From the NCBI GenBank assembly GCA_004524425.1, contig SDNN01000022.1, positions 1-22,817 on the forward strand: a stretch of 22,817 nucleotides of DNA, written 5' to 3'. Both the position numbers and the translations under genes were made by a program. This DNA is from Promethearchaeota archaeon (GTDB lineage: Archaea > Asgardarchaeota > Lokiarchaeia > Sigynarchaeales > SOKP01). Under the pieces are notes generated by a model. The model was not told where the DNA came from, made no database searches, and saw nothing but the letters and a program-made list of their open reading frames with translations. Positions within the stretch are counted from its first letter, which is position 1. Each line of letters starts with the position of its first letter. This document shows positions 1 through 6,621 of this stretch, one piece after another.

Positions 1-36
1 ATTAAATTGAACTTTTGATTAGTTTTAATTAAATTA

Positions 37-870
37 TCATGCCTCCGAATAAGGTGCATTTTTAGGAATCAAGGTTGCTTCTTTACATTCAGAGCTTATA
101 AAATGTCTAAAAAGATGCTCATAACCAATGATTTGCCTTCGCCTGCCATTTTCAAGCCATAGACCTGATGTATATTCAGGAGCTTCTTTAACTTGATCCA
201 ATGTCGTTAATAAGAAGCCATCATCAACTATCAATAGTCCAAAAGGAATGACCGTATCCCCCTCTATTGAATGAACAACTACATTAAGTTTTAAAAGTTT
301 TTTAACCTCATCTACGATATCATCAAAAAATTTTAGAGCAATTACGATATTGACTTTGGGATTTGAGAATTTTTTATTCCACAATTCCTTCATTATCCAT
401 TCATATCCACCCAATTCTTCCATTAAAAGGTCAGGTGTGATGATAAAGAAGATTCTTTCTTCTGCCGCGTTTATGAGCTCCTTGATTTTGTTTCTGATCT
501 TGTCTTTTGAATTGATTGACCATACTCTAGGCTCGTATTCTTCAGAATCCACTTCCAATTCACTTATCGCTTCCTCGATCATGATCGTTTCTGTAATTTT
601 CTCCTTGTATTCGTGACGAATGGATTTAAAAATCTTTTCAATCGGTATGACCTGATAATTTGCTCCCCTTTTTACTGGTTCTTTTTGGATGAAGCCGCGC
701 TCTATTAATCTATTGAGAGAATCATATACTCTCGCCCTGTCAACTCCAGAATGTTTAGCTATATCAGCCGGTGACAAAACTTTATATTTACATAAGGTCA
801 AAAGCACTTTTGAATCGTTCTTCGTGAAAGAAAGTCCTTGAAGGACCGCCTCAATCTCAGATTCCTTCAT
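37..870 (-). CDS. TrmB-family transcriptional regulator
   Basis: 277 residues with the two-part layout of archaeal TrmB regulators. Residues about 8-75 form a winged helix-turn-helix: a helix with LSFTKNDSKVLLTL, then SPADIAKHSGV, then a recognition helix with RARVYDSLNRL, then a wing ending in GANYQVI. A short helical linker (about 76-108) leads to a C-terminal alpha/beta domain (about 113-265) with strands such as RIFFIITPD and KVNIVIALK, like the PLD-like sensor half of TrmB proteins that bind sugars or other small ligands. Family members repress or activate sugar uptake and metabolism genes. The gene stands alone, divergent from the histone gene, with a perfect inverted repeat 42-66 bases upstream that may be its own operator. 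The ligand cannot be read from sequence, and a link to the sugar island 12 kb away is only a guess. Confidence 0.85.
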   Translation of the reverse strand: MKESEIEAVLQGLSFTKNDSKVLLTLCKYKVLSPADIAKHSGVDRARVYDSLNRLIERGFIQKEPVKRGANYQVIPIEKIFKSIRHEYKEKITETIMIEEAISELEVDSEEYEPRVWSINSKDKIRNKIKELINAAEERIFFIITPDLLMEELGGYEWIMKELWNKKFSNPKVNIVIALKFFDDIVDEVKKLLKLNVVVHSIEGDTVIPFGLLIVDDGFLLTTLDQVKEAPEYTSGLWLENGRRRQIIGYEHLFRHFISSECKEATLIPKNAPYSEA

Positions 871-911
871 TTTTTGGAAGCACGTTAGATCCAGATTTTC
901 TATATTTAATT

Positions 912-936
912 AATATAAAATTGTGAATTTTATATT
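912..936. promoter_or_regulatory. Perfect inverted repeat, candidate operator/promoter of the TrmB-like gene
   Basis: Two perfectly complementary 11-bp arms (912-922 AATATAAAATT and 926-936) flank the trinucleotide GTG. On the minus strand it lies 42-66 bases before the ATG of the TrmB-like regulator and contains TATA-like sequence, so a bound dimer would block TBP. The AT-only arms lower its statistical weight; position and perfect symmetry are the support. Confidence 0.4.
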
Positions 937-1306
937 TTTACTTTTTTGAGTATAATATATTAAGGGAAAAAAAAAGCAAAACATGGATTTTGTACCATTC
1001 CTCTTAAAAATACCAGATAATAGAAAATCCAATCAAGAAAATCACGATTAAATCCTTGGTTTCATTTGATTCATCCTCGATCATCGGTATAAATTTGATT
1101 AACATTTATCTATCATAATAAAAGATCATTATACTTTATTGAAACATTAATAATATTGAAACACTAAATTACAATAAATACGAGTATTTACCTCCTAACA
1201 CTAAAAAAAATAGGTTTTGTCGGTTAAATTAATATAACGAAGTGGTTTTCGATCTATAAATTTTGAACACAAATAATTGCTCGATAGTCTATTCTGAATC
1301 ATAATA

Positions 1307-1315
1307 TTTATATAA
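1307..1315 (+). promoter_or_regulatory. TATA-like box of the histone gene
   Basis: TTTATATAA resembles an archaeal TATA box. Transcription starting about 25 bases downstream would give a leader of roughly 50 bases that contains the GGAGG ribosome binding site. The call rests on sequence only; the surroundings are AT-rich and other TATA-like stretches exist. Confidence 0.4.
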
Positions 1316-1377
1316 TAGAAATGTGTAGTAATAATTAATAATAATTTAAAACTAATATATTAAATTTAAAAATTAGT

Positions 1378-1382
1378 GGAGG
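1378..1382 (+). promoter_or_regulatory. Shine-Dalgarno GGAGG of the histone gene
   Basis: GGAGG is complementary to the archaeal 16S rRNA 3' end and sits 9 bases before the ATG at 1392. It fixes this start, which matters because the lysine-rich tail begins directly at the initiator Met. It is one of the strongest such sites in the window, fitting a highly expressed chromatin protein. Confidence 0.75.
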
Positions 1383-1391
1383 AATATAATT

Positions 1392-1646
1392 ATGGCAAAA
1401 AAGAAAGCACCTGCTAAAAAGAAGGCTCCGGCAAAGAAAAAAGCTGAAGGATATATTGCCAAAGCACCCATTAGAAGATTAATGAAAAAAGAGGGGGCCG
1501 ACTTAGTAGCGGCAGAAGCATTGGATAAATTAATAGACTTTTTAGAAAAAGCTGCTGCAGATGCAACGAAAGAAGCAATTAAGATCTGTAAGGCTGATAA
1601 GAGAAAACGCGTGACCGCCGCAGATATTAGAAATGCAACTCGCTAA
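1392..1646 (+). CDS. Archaeal histone with lysine-rich N-terminal tail
   Basis: 84 residues. Residues 1-20 are a basic tail built from a KKKAPA repeat (three lysine-triplet units); residues 22-84 form a histone fold: PIRRLMKKEGADLV (helix 1 and loop 1), a long central helix, then RKRVTAADIRNATR (loop 2 and helix 3). Proteins of this family dimerise and wrap DNA. Aligned by eye to HMfB, the helix-1 Arg (R29) and the loop-2 RK and Asp (D78, equivalent of D59) are kept, whereas the tetramer-interface His49 is Ala68, loop-1 Arg19 is Leu38 and loop-2 Thr54 is Arg73. The protein stops at Arg84, without the usual basic C-terminal extension. The tail resembles eukaryotic and Asgard histone tails. The tail repeats differ at synonymous sites, so they are not a fresh DNA duplication. 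Confidence 0.95.
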   Translation: MAKKKAPAKKKAPAKKKAEGYIAKAPIRRLMKKEGADLVAAEALDKLIDFLEKAAADATKEAIKICKADKRKRVTAADIRNATR

Positions 1647-1663
1647 AAAGAATTTTCTAAATA

Positions 1664-1693
1664 TTTTTGACTTTTTTTTCCTTTTTATTTTTT
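1664..1693 (+). terminator. Oligo-T terminator after the histone gene
   Basis: T5, T8, T5 and T6 runs follow one another 18-47 bases after the histone stop codon with no preceding hairpin, the pattern of archaeal intrinsic termination. The tract fills the 51-bp gap to the convergent HIT gene. Confidence 0.6.
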
Positions 1694-1697
1694 AAAA

Positions 1698-2198
1698 TCA
1701 GAATTCATCAAAGAATTCATCATTAAGATATTCATGGATACGTGATTCTATTTTTTGTTTGACTGAATTTAATCCTTCAACGACAATTCTCGTTTTACCT
1801 ACAATGTCTATGTATCCTAATTCTTCACCATAACGGGGAACAACATGTACATGTAAGTGGGATATGCTAGCTCCAGCAATTCCCTCATTAATTCCAACAT
1901 TATATCCTTTCGGATTGTATAGTTCATCCAATAATATTTGAAATCCTTGTATCGCCCTATTAATATGAGTGATTTCTTCTTTTTTTAATTCAATAAACCT
2001 AAGCACATGTCGATTGGGGACGATCATTGAATGTGCTGGGTTATATGGATACAAATTCAAGCTTATAAAAATGATGTCATCTTGATAGACTTTTAATGAG
2101 ACAACCCGCTCATCATTGTCTCTAACAGCACACAATATGCATTCCACATCTGGGCGTTCTTTGCCCTGAACATAATTTAATTTACCTAGTGCCCTCAA
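1698..2198 (-). CDS. HIT-family hydrolase/phosphorylase (Ap4A-type)
   Basis: 166 residues. The histidine triad H114-L-H116-V-H118-VVP lies inside the wider motif NEGIAGASISHLHVHVVPRY, typical of the HIT branch that includes Ap4A phosphorylases and related nucleotide hydrolases. A CILC pair (C20, C23) with H64 probably forms the zinc knuckle seen in that branch. These proteins act on nucleotide phosphoanhydrides or dinucleoside polyphosphates through a covalent nucleotidyl-His intermediate, by family the middle His (H116). The start is the first ATG; no clear Shine-Dalgarno sequence precedes it, so initiation may be leaderless or weak. The gene converges on the histone gene across an oligo-T tract. 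The exact substrate is not readable. Confidence 0.88.
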   Translation of the reverse strand: MRALGKLNYVQGKERPDVECILCAVRDNDERVVSLKVYQDDIIFISLNLYPYNPAHSMIVPNRHVLRFIELKKEEITHINRAIQGFQILLDELYNPKGYNVGINEGIAGASISHLHVHVVPRYGEELGYIDIVGKTRIVVEGLNSVKQKIESRIHEYLNDEFFDEF

Positions 2199-2301
2199 AT
2201 ATTTTTTGAAAACCTTAAATCACCATGTATGTTATAATAATTTGAATCATAATCGTTTTTTTAAATGTCAAAAAGCTATATTTTCATTAGACACTAATAA
2301 A

Positions 2302-2316
2302 TGATATAAAATTTAC
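2302..2316 (-). repeat. 15-bp repeat with TATA-like core (copy 1)
   Basis: TGATATAAAATTTAC occurs here and again exactly at 3399-3413. The second copy sits just upstream of the DUF2299-like gene. This copy overlaps the end of the 107-residue ORF and lies about 105 bases before the HIT gene start in the same orientation, so it could be that gene's promoter. Chance similarity in AT-rich DNA is possible. Confidence 0.3.
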
Positions 2317-2636
2317 GTATAAAAATTTTCTAAATCAGTAAGAATACATTTTTTTTGACAACTGTACGCTCTAAAATACCAAAACCAAAAATCAGGAAAA
2401 TGACAGTGTGATGATCTTTCCTTGTATAGATGCATATCTTTTACCATAAATTTGAAAGTTCCGTAAAATTTGGGATAAAATTCTTTATAAAAATTAATAT
2501 CATCTTGTTTATACATTATCCATCTCTCAACGAATTGATCTATAACCTCCTCTCTTAAACCGCTCCAAATATCTTGATTAAGGTAAAAATCCTTTCTAAA
2601 AATATTTTTATAATCCAGGCAAGGATCATAATTCAT
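2313..2636 (-). CDS. Uncharacterised 107-residue ORF, possibly the 3' remnant of a longer gene
   Basis: I do not recognise this product. It is rich in aromatic and charged residues (for example PDFWFWYFRAYSC) and has four Cys but no membrane segment or known motif. The reading frame is open a further 39 codons upstream of the ATG, back to a TGA at 2754-2756, with no ATG, GTG or TTG in that stretch, so about 147 codons are open although only 107 can be translated from a normal start. Such a length is unlikely by chance at this base composition. This suggests either a gene whose 5' part was lost or an unusual start. No ribosome binding site is visible before the ATG. It may be non-functional. 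Confidence 0.4.
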   Translation of the reverse strand: MNYDPCLDYKNIFRKDFYLNQDIWSGLREEVIDQFVERWIMYKQDDINFYKEFYPKFYGTFKFMVKDMHLYKERSSHCHFPDFWFWYFRAYSCQKKCILTDLENFYT

Positions 2637-2867
2637 TCTCGTTAATTGGAAAAGATGTTTTAGACGAGCATTTATTATGTGGGCATCTTGCTCGAAATCA
2701 TATGAATTATGGATTTCCCAATGAGAGGTCCTGGGAAGGATGAAGATTAATTTTCAAGGTAAGATATAAAGAGTTTATCACATACCATTTGGGCTGCTTT
2801 CATTTATGCTTCTTTTTTATGCCTTGCCACTTTTTAAAAATGATCATCCTCTCATTTTGGGTATTAT

Positions 2868-3389
2868 TCATGTATATAAGGAGAAATTGGAACTGGTGAA
2901 GTCCTTGTATTTGTCTAATTCATCATCATCCATTTTATTGATGCAGTATTGGCTCAAGATGATGTTACTGTAAGCAGCACAGTTAAACACTTTCCTGATA
3001 AGTTCAAATAAGGCATTTTTTGAAATGTGTTCATCCTCCTTTAGAAATTTCTGGTCGCTAATTTCATATCGATGATGTTTGATATCAATTCTGAAGAACA
3101 CGTCCTTGAGAAGGAAGAATTTTCTCAAATCATTAAAATATTGAAATTTTTTAGCATCTTTTAATGAATTTAAAGCCTCAACGTGAGGAGGTGAAATTTG
3201 AGTTCCACTTGATAGGATTATTAAATCTTTATCCTTTGGTTTAAAAACTGCCATGACATGGCTATTGGTTCCTGGAGGATATGCAAACTGGTATCCAAAA
3301 TCGATCTTTGAGTCATTGATTCGCTTTCTTAACAATCCTTCTTCTAAAAGATATTCCCGGATCAATTTTTCAATTTTACTCTCTGACAT
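2868..3389 (-). CDS. Uncharacterised protein, DUF2299-like
   Basis: 173 residues, soluble, no signal peptide. It starts with an amphipathic helix (IEKLIREYLLEEGLL), followed by a beta-rich region with FAYPPGTNSHVMAVFKPKDKDLIILSSGTQISPPHVEALNSL, then a mixed helical C-terminal half. The order of a short N-terminal helix, a strand pair holding P and GTN, and then ILSSGTQI-PxH resembles archaeal DUF2299 proteins, whose role is unknown. The match is from memory and moderate. A TATA-like repeat copy (3399-3413) lies only 10-24 bases upstream of the ATG, close enough for a leaderless or nearly leaderless transcript. The gene is separated by over 100 bases from both neighbours and is probably transcribed alone. 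Confidence 0.65.
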   Translation of the reverse strand: MSESKIEKLIREYLLEEGLLRKRINDSKIDFGYQFAYPPGTNSHVMAVFKPKDKDLIILSSGTQISPPHVEALNSLKDAKKFQYFNDLRKFFLLKDVFFRIDIKHHRYEISDQKFLKEDEHISKNALFELIRKVFNCAAYSNIILSQYCINKMDDDELDKYKDFTSSNFSLYT

Positions 3390-3398
3390 CTAATCTCG

Positions 3399-3413
3399 TG
3401 ATATAAAATTTAC
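3399..3413 (-). promoter_or_regulatory. TATA-like 15-bp repeat (copy 2) before the DUF2299-like gene
   Basis: TGATATAAAATTTAC, identical to 2302-2316, is placed 10-24 bases upstream of the ATG at 3389. Read on the minus strand it gives TTTTATATC, a plausible archaeal TATA element for a very short leader. Confidence 0.35.
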
Positions 3414-3509
3414 TTAAACTTATTATTTTTTTTAAGCAAGGATAAAGACGATTATTATTTAAAATTCCTAAAAACCTAAAATCTTGAAAGAAAAAAATTT
3501 CAGAAAAAG

Positions 3510-3884
3510 TCAATATTTTCCTTTTGGTCTAGGTTGGGGTTTAATTCCCGCTTGTTTTAATTTTTCAATATTTTTTTCTAATTCATCCTTTGGAGTGCAA
3601 TATATCACTTTTAAAGTCTCATCATCAACTAATAGATTTCCAATTATTCCCAAACCCATCAACTGATTATTTTTTCCAATATACGTGTGATCAATGTCCA
3701 TTTTGATTGCTTTTACGCCACCTTCTAATTCGACCAAACTTGGCTGGCATGCGGTATATCCCGTGCCCCTATTTTTTAATAAATAATTCATTAAGGCATA
3801 ATCAAGTTCATCCGAAATCGAACCTTTTTCCTGAATGGTATTAACAATCTTTGGCATCGTCAATTTCATAATCATCTTAAGCAT
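3510..3884 (-). CDS. Uncharacterised small soluble protein
   Basis: 124 residues; not recognised. An N-terminal helical part (about 1-40, with KIVNTIQEKGSISDELDYAL) is followed by a beta-rich core with GGVKAIKMDIDHTYIGK and MGLGIIGNLLVDDETLKVIYCTPKDEL, a final helix, and a basic Pro-rich tail ending PQPRPKGKY. There is no membrane segment, signal peptide or obvious active-site signature; H66 and C96 are the only striking polar candidates. Start choice is uncertain: Met1, Met4, Met6 and Met10 are all possible and none has a clear Shine-Dalgarno site. It lies 55 bases downstream of the DUF211 gene in the same orientation, so the two may be co-transcribed. The clean strand-helix pattern argues for a real gene. 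Confidence 0.65.
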   Translation of the reverse strand: MLKMIMKLTMPKIVNTIQEKGSISDELDYALMNYLLKNRGTGYTACQPSLVELEGGVKAIKMDIDHTYIGKNNQLMGLGIIGNLLVDDETLKVIYCTPKDELEKNIEKLKQAGIKPQPRPKGKY

Positions 3885-3939
3885 TTCAAATTCATTGATT
3901 ATACTGCTTAATTAATTTGCTTTTTTAATCAGTAGACTT

Positions 3940-4197
3940 TTACCGCCAATTTTCAATTTGGACTCTGTCGATGCTATGCACGGCGCAATTTAGTTCTTCG
4001 AGACTCTGAGTGATTTCTTCGATATTCATCTCTCCCGTGCCCTTAACGGTAATAAAGACGGAGGTGGTTTTCTGATCTATTTCATCTACTTTTATACTAA
4101 CGAAGCGCACGCCTTTTATTTGTTCTATCTCACGCGCGATAAAAGGCAGGCTTGGACTGTGCGGTTTAAGCACATCTAAATCAAATTCTATTTTCAT
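3940..4197 (-). CDS. DUF211 family protein
   Basis: 85 residues, close to the full family length. The start LDVLKPHSPSLPFIAREIEQI, the middle GVRFVSIKVDEIDQKT and the end AVHSIDRVQ follow the DUF211 pattern (LDVLKPHEPS, then VYEIDRET, then IHSIDEV) found widely in archaea. Strand-helix-strand-strand-helix-strand spacing predicts a ferredoxin-like alpha/beta fold that could assemble into oligomers. No function is established for the family as far as I know. It is too short and too different in its core to be elongation factor 1-beta, which has a similar fold. It lies 98 bases after the HAD gene and 55 bases before the unknown 124-residue gene. Confidence 0.85.
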   Translation of the reverse strand: MKIEFDLDVLKPHSPSLPFIAREIEQIKGVRFVSIKVDEIDQKTTSVFITVKGTGEMNIEEITQSLEELNCAVHSIDRVQIENWR

Positions 4198-4295
4198 TTG
4201 CTTTTTTAATCCTTCTTTTATAATTAGTCTAACGTGTTAATATTGAAATATATCTATTTAAAATTATGCGCTTATTTATATTTTTTTCCGTCTGC

Positions 4296-4991
4296 TCAAT
4301 ATAAATCCTCGATTGCTTTTATTAATTTTAACGGAATTTCCTTTTCATTTATGATTTTATCAGCCTTTTCTAAAATATCTAAATTAGTTAATTTAGCGAG
4401 TTTTGTTTTAATTGCTATAGACTTAGCACCCACGTTAATAGCTCCCTCAATATCTCTATGATTATCTCCAATCACTATGATATCTGAGGGGTTCACATAT
4501 AGTTTTTTACAAATTAATGAAAGGTGTTCCGGATGTGGTTTAGCATTTTTAACAGAATCTCTTCCAATGATGACATCAAAAAAACATATCAAATTTGTTT
4601 TTTCAAGAGAAGTCCTTGCATTTCTATTTGTATTGAAAGTATAGATTGCTTGTTTTAAGCCTTTTTTCTGTAAATATTTAAGCACTTGTTCAATACCATT
4701 CACAGCAGTGGCTTCTAAGGCTGCTTCATATTCAATCTCATTGACCACGTGATCAACCTCGGTTATGATTTTTTCAATTTTATCTGGTTCATGATCAACT
4801 GATTTAAAATAGGCTCTAGCTAATCTTACATTATCTAAAATGCTATTTCTGATTGTCAATAGCTTTTTAGGAACCCCTTCTGATTTTAGGATTTTTATGG
4901 CTTCTCTCCTAGCTCGGAGCCAATCTATTTTAAAATGAATGAGAGTTCCATCCAGATCCCATACAATCGCTTTTATATTATTATTAGTCAT
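4296..4991 (-). CDS. HAD-superfamily hydrolase (phosphoglycolate phosphatase-like)
   Basis: 231 residues with all four HAD motifs: motif I DLDGT (nucleophile D12, acid/base D14), motif II YTFN (T118), motif III K151 in NAKPHP, and motif IV GDNHRD (D176, D180). A helical C1 cap (about 18-90) sits between motif I and the core, as in phosphoglycolate phosphatases and beta-phosphoglucomutase-like enzymes. It should dephosphorylate a small phosphometabolite in the cytoplasm, Mg2+-dependent. The ATG directly abuts the TAA of the upstream ThpR-like gene (TAAATG), so the pair is almost certainly translated from one mRNA. A role in clearing RNA-end or nucleotide phosphates would fit that partner, but this is inference. 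Confidence 0.88.
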   Translation of the reverse strand: MTNNNIKAIVWDLDGTLIHFKIDWLRARREAIKILKSEGVPKKLLTIRNSILDNVRLARAYFKSVDHEPDKIEKIITEVDHVVNEIEYEAALEATAVNGIEQVLKYLQKKGLKQAIYTFNTNRNARTSLEKTNLICFFDVIIGRDSVKNAKPHPEHLSLICKKLYVNPSDIIVIGDNHRDIEGAINVGAKSIAIKTKLAKLTNLDILEKADKIINEKEIPLKLIKAIEDLY

Positions 4992-5564
4992 TTAATATAT
5001 CAAATCAGAATAGATTGGGCCCTCAGGTGTCAATACAGATTTTTTTAATTTTACTTCCTTAATATTGTACGGGCCAAAGTCAAAATTCTTGTGCTCATTA
5101 ATAATCTTTTTAAAAGCGTCAAAACTTTTATAGTTGATTCTATTTTTTTTTAATCTAGCGATGGTCAGATGAGGCGTGAATTTCTTTCTTTTATCTTTCT
5201 TGATTTTTAATTTTTGGTTTAATGAATCCTCTACAATATCTTTGACTTTCTGCAGAAAAGAAATATCGCCTATAAGCCTCAACCATATAACCGAAAAATT
5301 CCTAAATTGCCCTACATCTTTAAGTTCATATTTGAAAACTTGATTCTGGAATAGATTTTGATTTATTTCTTCATTTAGGATCGTGTAAATTTTCGGTGCT
5401 AACGATTCTTGAATGTTTCCTAAGAATTTTACAGTCATGTGAAGATTTTGGGGCTCAACGAGCTTCATCCTAGGTTGATTGATCTTTAATCGTTCTCCAA
5501 AATCAATGATATTAGTAATGGTTTCTTTATCTTCTAATTCTAAAGCGATAAATGCTCTAATCAT
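4992..5564 (-). CDS. thpR: RNA 2',3'-cyclic phosphodiesterase (2'-5' RNA ligase family)
   Basis: 190 residues, standard length for ThpR/LigT. The two HxTx motifs of the 2H phosphoesterase fold are present: H42-M-T44-V within NLHMTVKFLG and H132-L-T134-I within PHLTIARLK, with the typical opening MIRAFIALEL. The family opens 2',3'-cyclic phosphate ends of RNA to 2'-phosphates and in vitro joins 2'-5' tRNA halves. The start is supported by AGTGAT, matching part of the GGTGAT ribosome binding site, a few bases upstream of the ATG. It is the first gene of a two-gene unit with the HAD phosphatase, with zero spacing. The gap to the nitrilase gene upstream is 100 bases. Confidence 0.9.
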   Translation of the reverse strand: MIRAFIALELEDKETITNIIDFGERLKINQPRMKLVEPQNLHMTVKFLGNIQESLAPKIYTILNEEINQNLFQNQVFKYELKDVGQFRNFSVIWLRLIGDISFLQKVKDIVEDSLNQKLKIKKDKRKKFTPHLTIARLKKNRINYKSFDAFKKIINEHKNFDFGPYNIKEVKLKKSVLTPEGPIYSDLIY

Positions 5565-5664
5565 TTATTAATCACTTAGGTCTTATATTGAATAGATATT
5601 ATTTAATTTTTTATCTTAACCTTCAATAAAAAATCTAGTATTACCTTTTTTTCATTGCAAGAAT

Positions 5665-6594
5665 TTATTTAAACAGATGAGGACGGATTTTCTTGCGGTA
5701 ATATCTTCTTCCATGCCTGTTTTGATACCACCACGCAAAGCGTAATTGAACGGGTAATTTAGGGATCCAAAAACCATTAGGAATGGATTCAGAAGGACTC
5801 CATTTTTCTTTGATGTCTATATCGGCTAAAACATGTCCTTCACCATCTTCACGGGTCATTCTTCTTAAGATTTTTCCTGTTCCGTCCACTATTTGAGTTT
5901 CACCTAGATAATGAGATTTATAGGCAAAATTTGACATGAGGGGCATATTTCCTTCAAAAAATCCGGCATGAGCAGCGTGTATTACATGAACTCCAAGCAT
6001 TTTAGCGAATCTGGCAGGAGTCTCTTGCATTATCTCAATATTTTTATAATTCAATTCTTGAGGAAATCCGCGTAACCTCTTTTCAGGTAATGTCCACCAA
6101 CAAGAGCCACCTATAACGGTATCTACTCTATTGATCATACGTTTAACTGTCCTTGTTCGTACAAATTCCCAACAAAGAGCCACTCCGAAATTACTCAGAT
6201 CCGTTGCGAGAACCCCATCATCAATACCACCTTTATAATAACAATTTTCCCACATTGTAGGTTGATCTTTATCATGAAAAAAAGTTGAGCCATCAGGAAA
6301 GGTTAATACAAAGGTATTATACGCATCATTCTCTCGAATGGCTATATACGATCCTCCAATTATTCCTTGATATTTAGCTGCAAGATTTCTTAATAATTTC
6401 ATTGGTTTACCATCCCATGGCTGGGCTGTTCCAATCATTTTTGAATGGAAACCCATTGCCGTTGTAAAAAATTCGGGCAGGATTACCATTTCAGCACCAT
6501 CAAGAAAAGCCTCTTCAGCTAATTGCTTAGATTTCTTTAGATTTTGTTCTACATTGCCAAAATCAGCCATCATCTGGACAGCGGCTATTTTCAT
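5665..6594 (-). CDS. Nitrilase-superfamily carbon-nitrogen hydrolase
   Basis: 309 residues, one complete nitrilase-fold domain. The catalytic triad is clear: E41 in VILPEFF, K109 in FHDKDQPTMWEN, and nucleophile C141 in VALCWEF; E116 matches the auxiliary Glu. The family cleaves C-N bonds in amides, carbamoyl compounds or nitriles through a thioester on Cys. The Lys region HDKDQPTMWEN differs from the usual YDKxHLF, so it is not a plain Nit/omega-amidase type and the substrate cannot be named. The C-terminal tail (about 280-309, with WWYQNRHGRRYYRKK) is strongly basic and aromatic, an unusual extension. It is the last of three same-strand genes, 27 bases after the 2-hydroxyacid dehydrogenase. 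No Shine-Dalgarno site is visible. Confidence 0.85.
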   Translation of the reverse strand: MKIAAVQMMADFGNVEQNLKKSKQLAEEAFLDGAEMVILPEFFTTAMGFHSKMIGTAQPWDGKPMKLLRNLAAKYQGIIGGSYIAIRENDAYNTFVLTFPDGSTFFHDKDQPTMWENCYYKGGIDDGVLATDLSNFGVALCWEFVRTRTVKRMINRVDTVIGGSCWWTLPEKRLRGFPQELNYKNIEIMQETPARFAKMLGVHVIHAAHAGFFEGNMPLMSNFAYKSHYLGETQIVDGTGKILRRMTREDGEGHVLADIDIKEKWSPSESIPNGFWIPKLPVQLRFAWWYQNRHGRRYYRKKIRPHLFK

Positions 6595-6621
6595 ATTTCA
6601 AACGTTCCATGGTAATAATTT

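Larger units (their letters stand above)
871..1391. other. 521-bp divergent intergenic spacer
   Basis: No convincing gene. The longest ATG frame I followed (from 983 on plus) codes only 22 residues. The spacer holds the inverted repeat at 912-936, a near-perfect tandem 13-mer (ATTGAAACATTAA at 1138-1150 and ATTGAAACACTAA at 1155-1167, 17-bp period), and the histone promoter and ribosome binding site at its right end. The rest is AT-rich sequence without visible structure; a small RNA cannot be excluded. Confidence 0.5.

Noticed and set aside
350..616. 88-codon plus-strand frame with hydrophobic stretches opposite the TrmB-like gene
   Set aside because: Shadow of a conserved regulator; the hydrophobic look comes from antisense reading of Lys/Asn/Glu-rich codons.
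1138..1167. Tandem near-identical 13-mers as a CRISPR or iteron-like array
   Set aside because: Only two copies with a mismatch and a 17-bp period; no spacers, no further copies, no cas or rep genes.
2800..2871. A 23-residue ORF whose ATG overlaps the DUF2299-like stop codon (ATGA)
   Set aside because: Too short and strongly Lys/Asn-biased to support as a gene; overlap by chance is likely.
3510..3884. Peptidyl-tRNA hydrolase 2 (PTH2), suggested by length and housekeeping neighbours
   Set aside because: No match to the conserved N-terminal Lys/Gln/His motifs of PTH2, so left as unknown.
3940..4197. Elongation factor 1-beta, suggested by size and a ferredoxin-like fold
   Set aside because: The sequence follows the DUF211 pattern (LDVLKPH, VDEIDQ, HSIDRV) and lacks the EF-1-beta core motifs.
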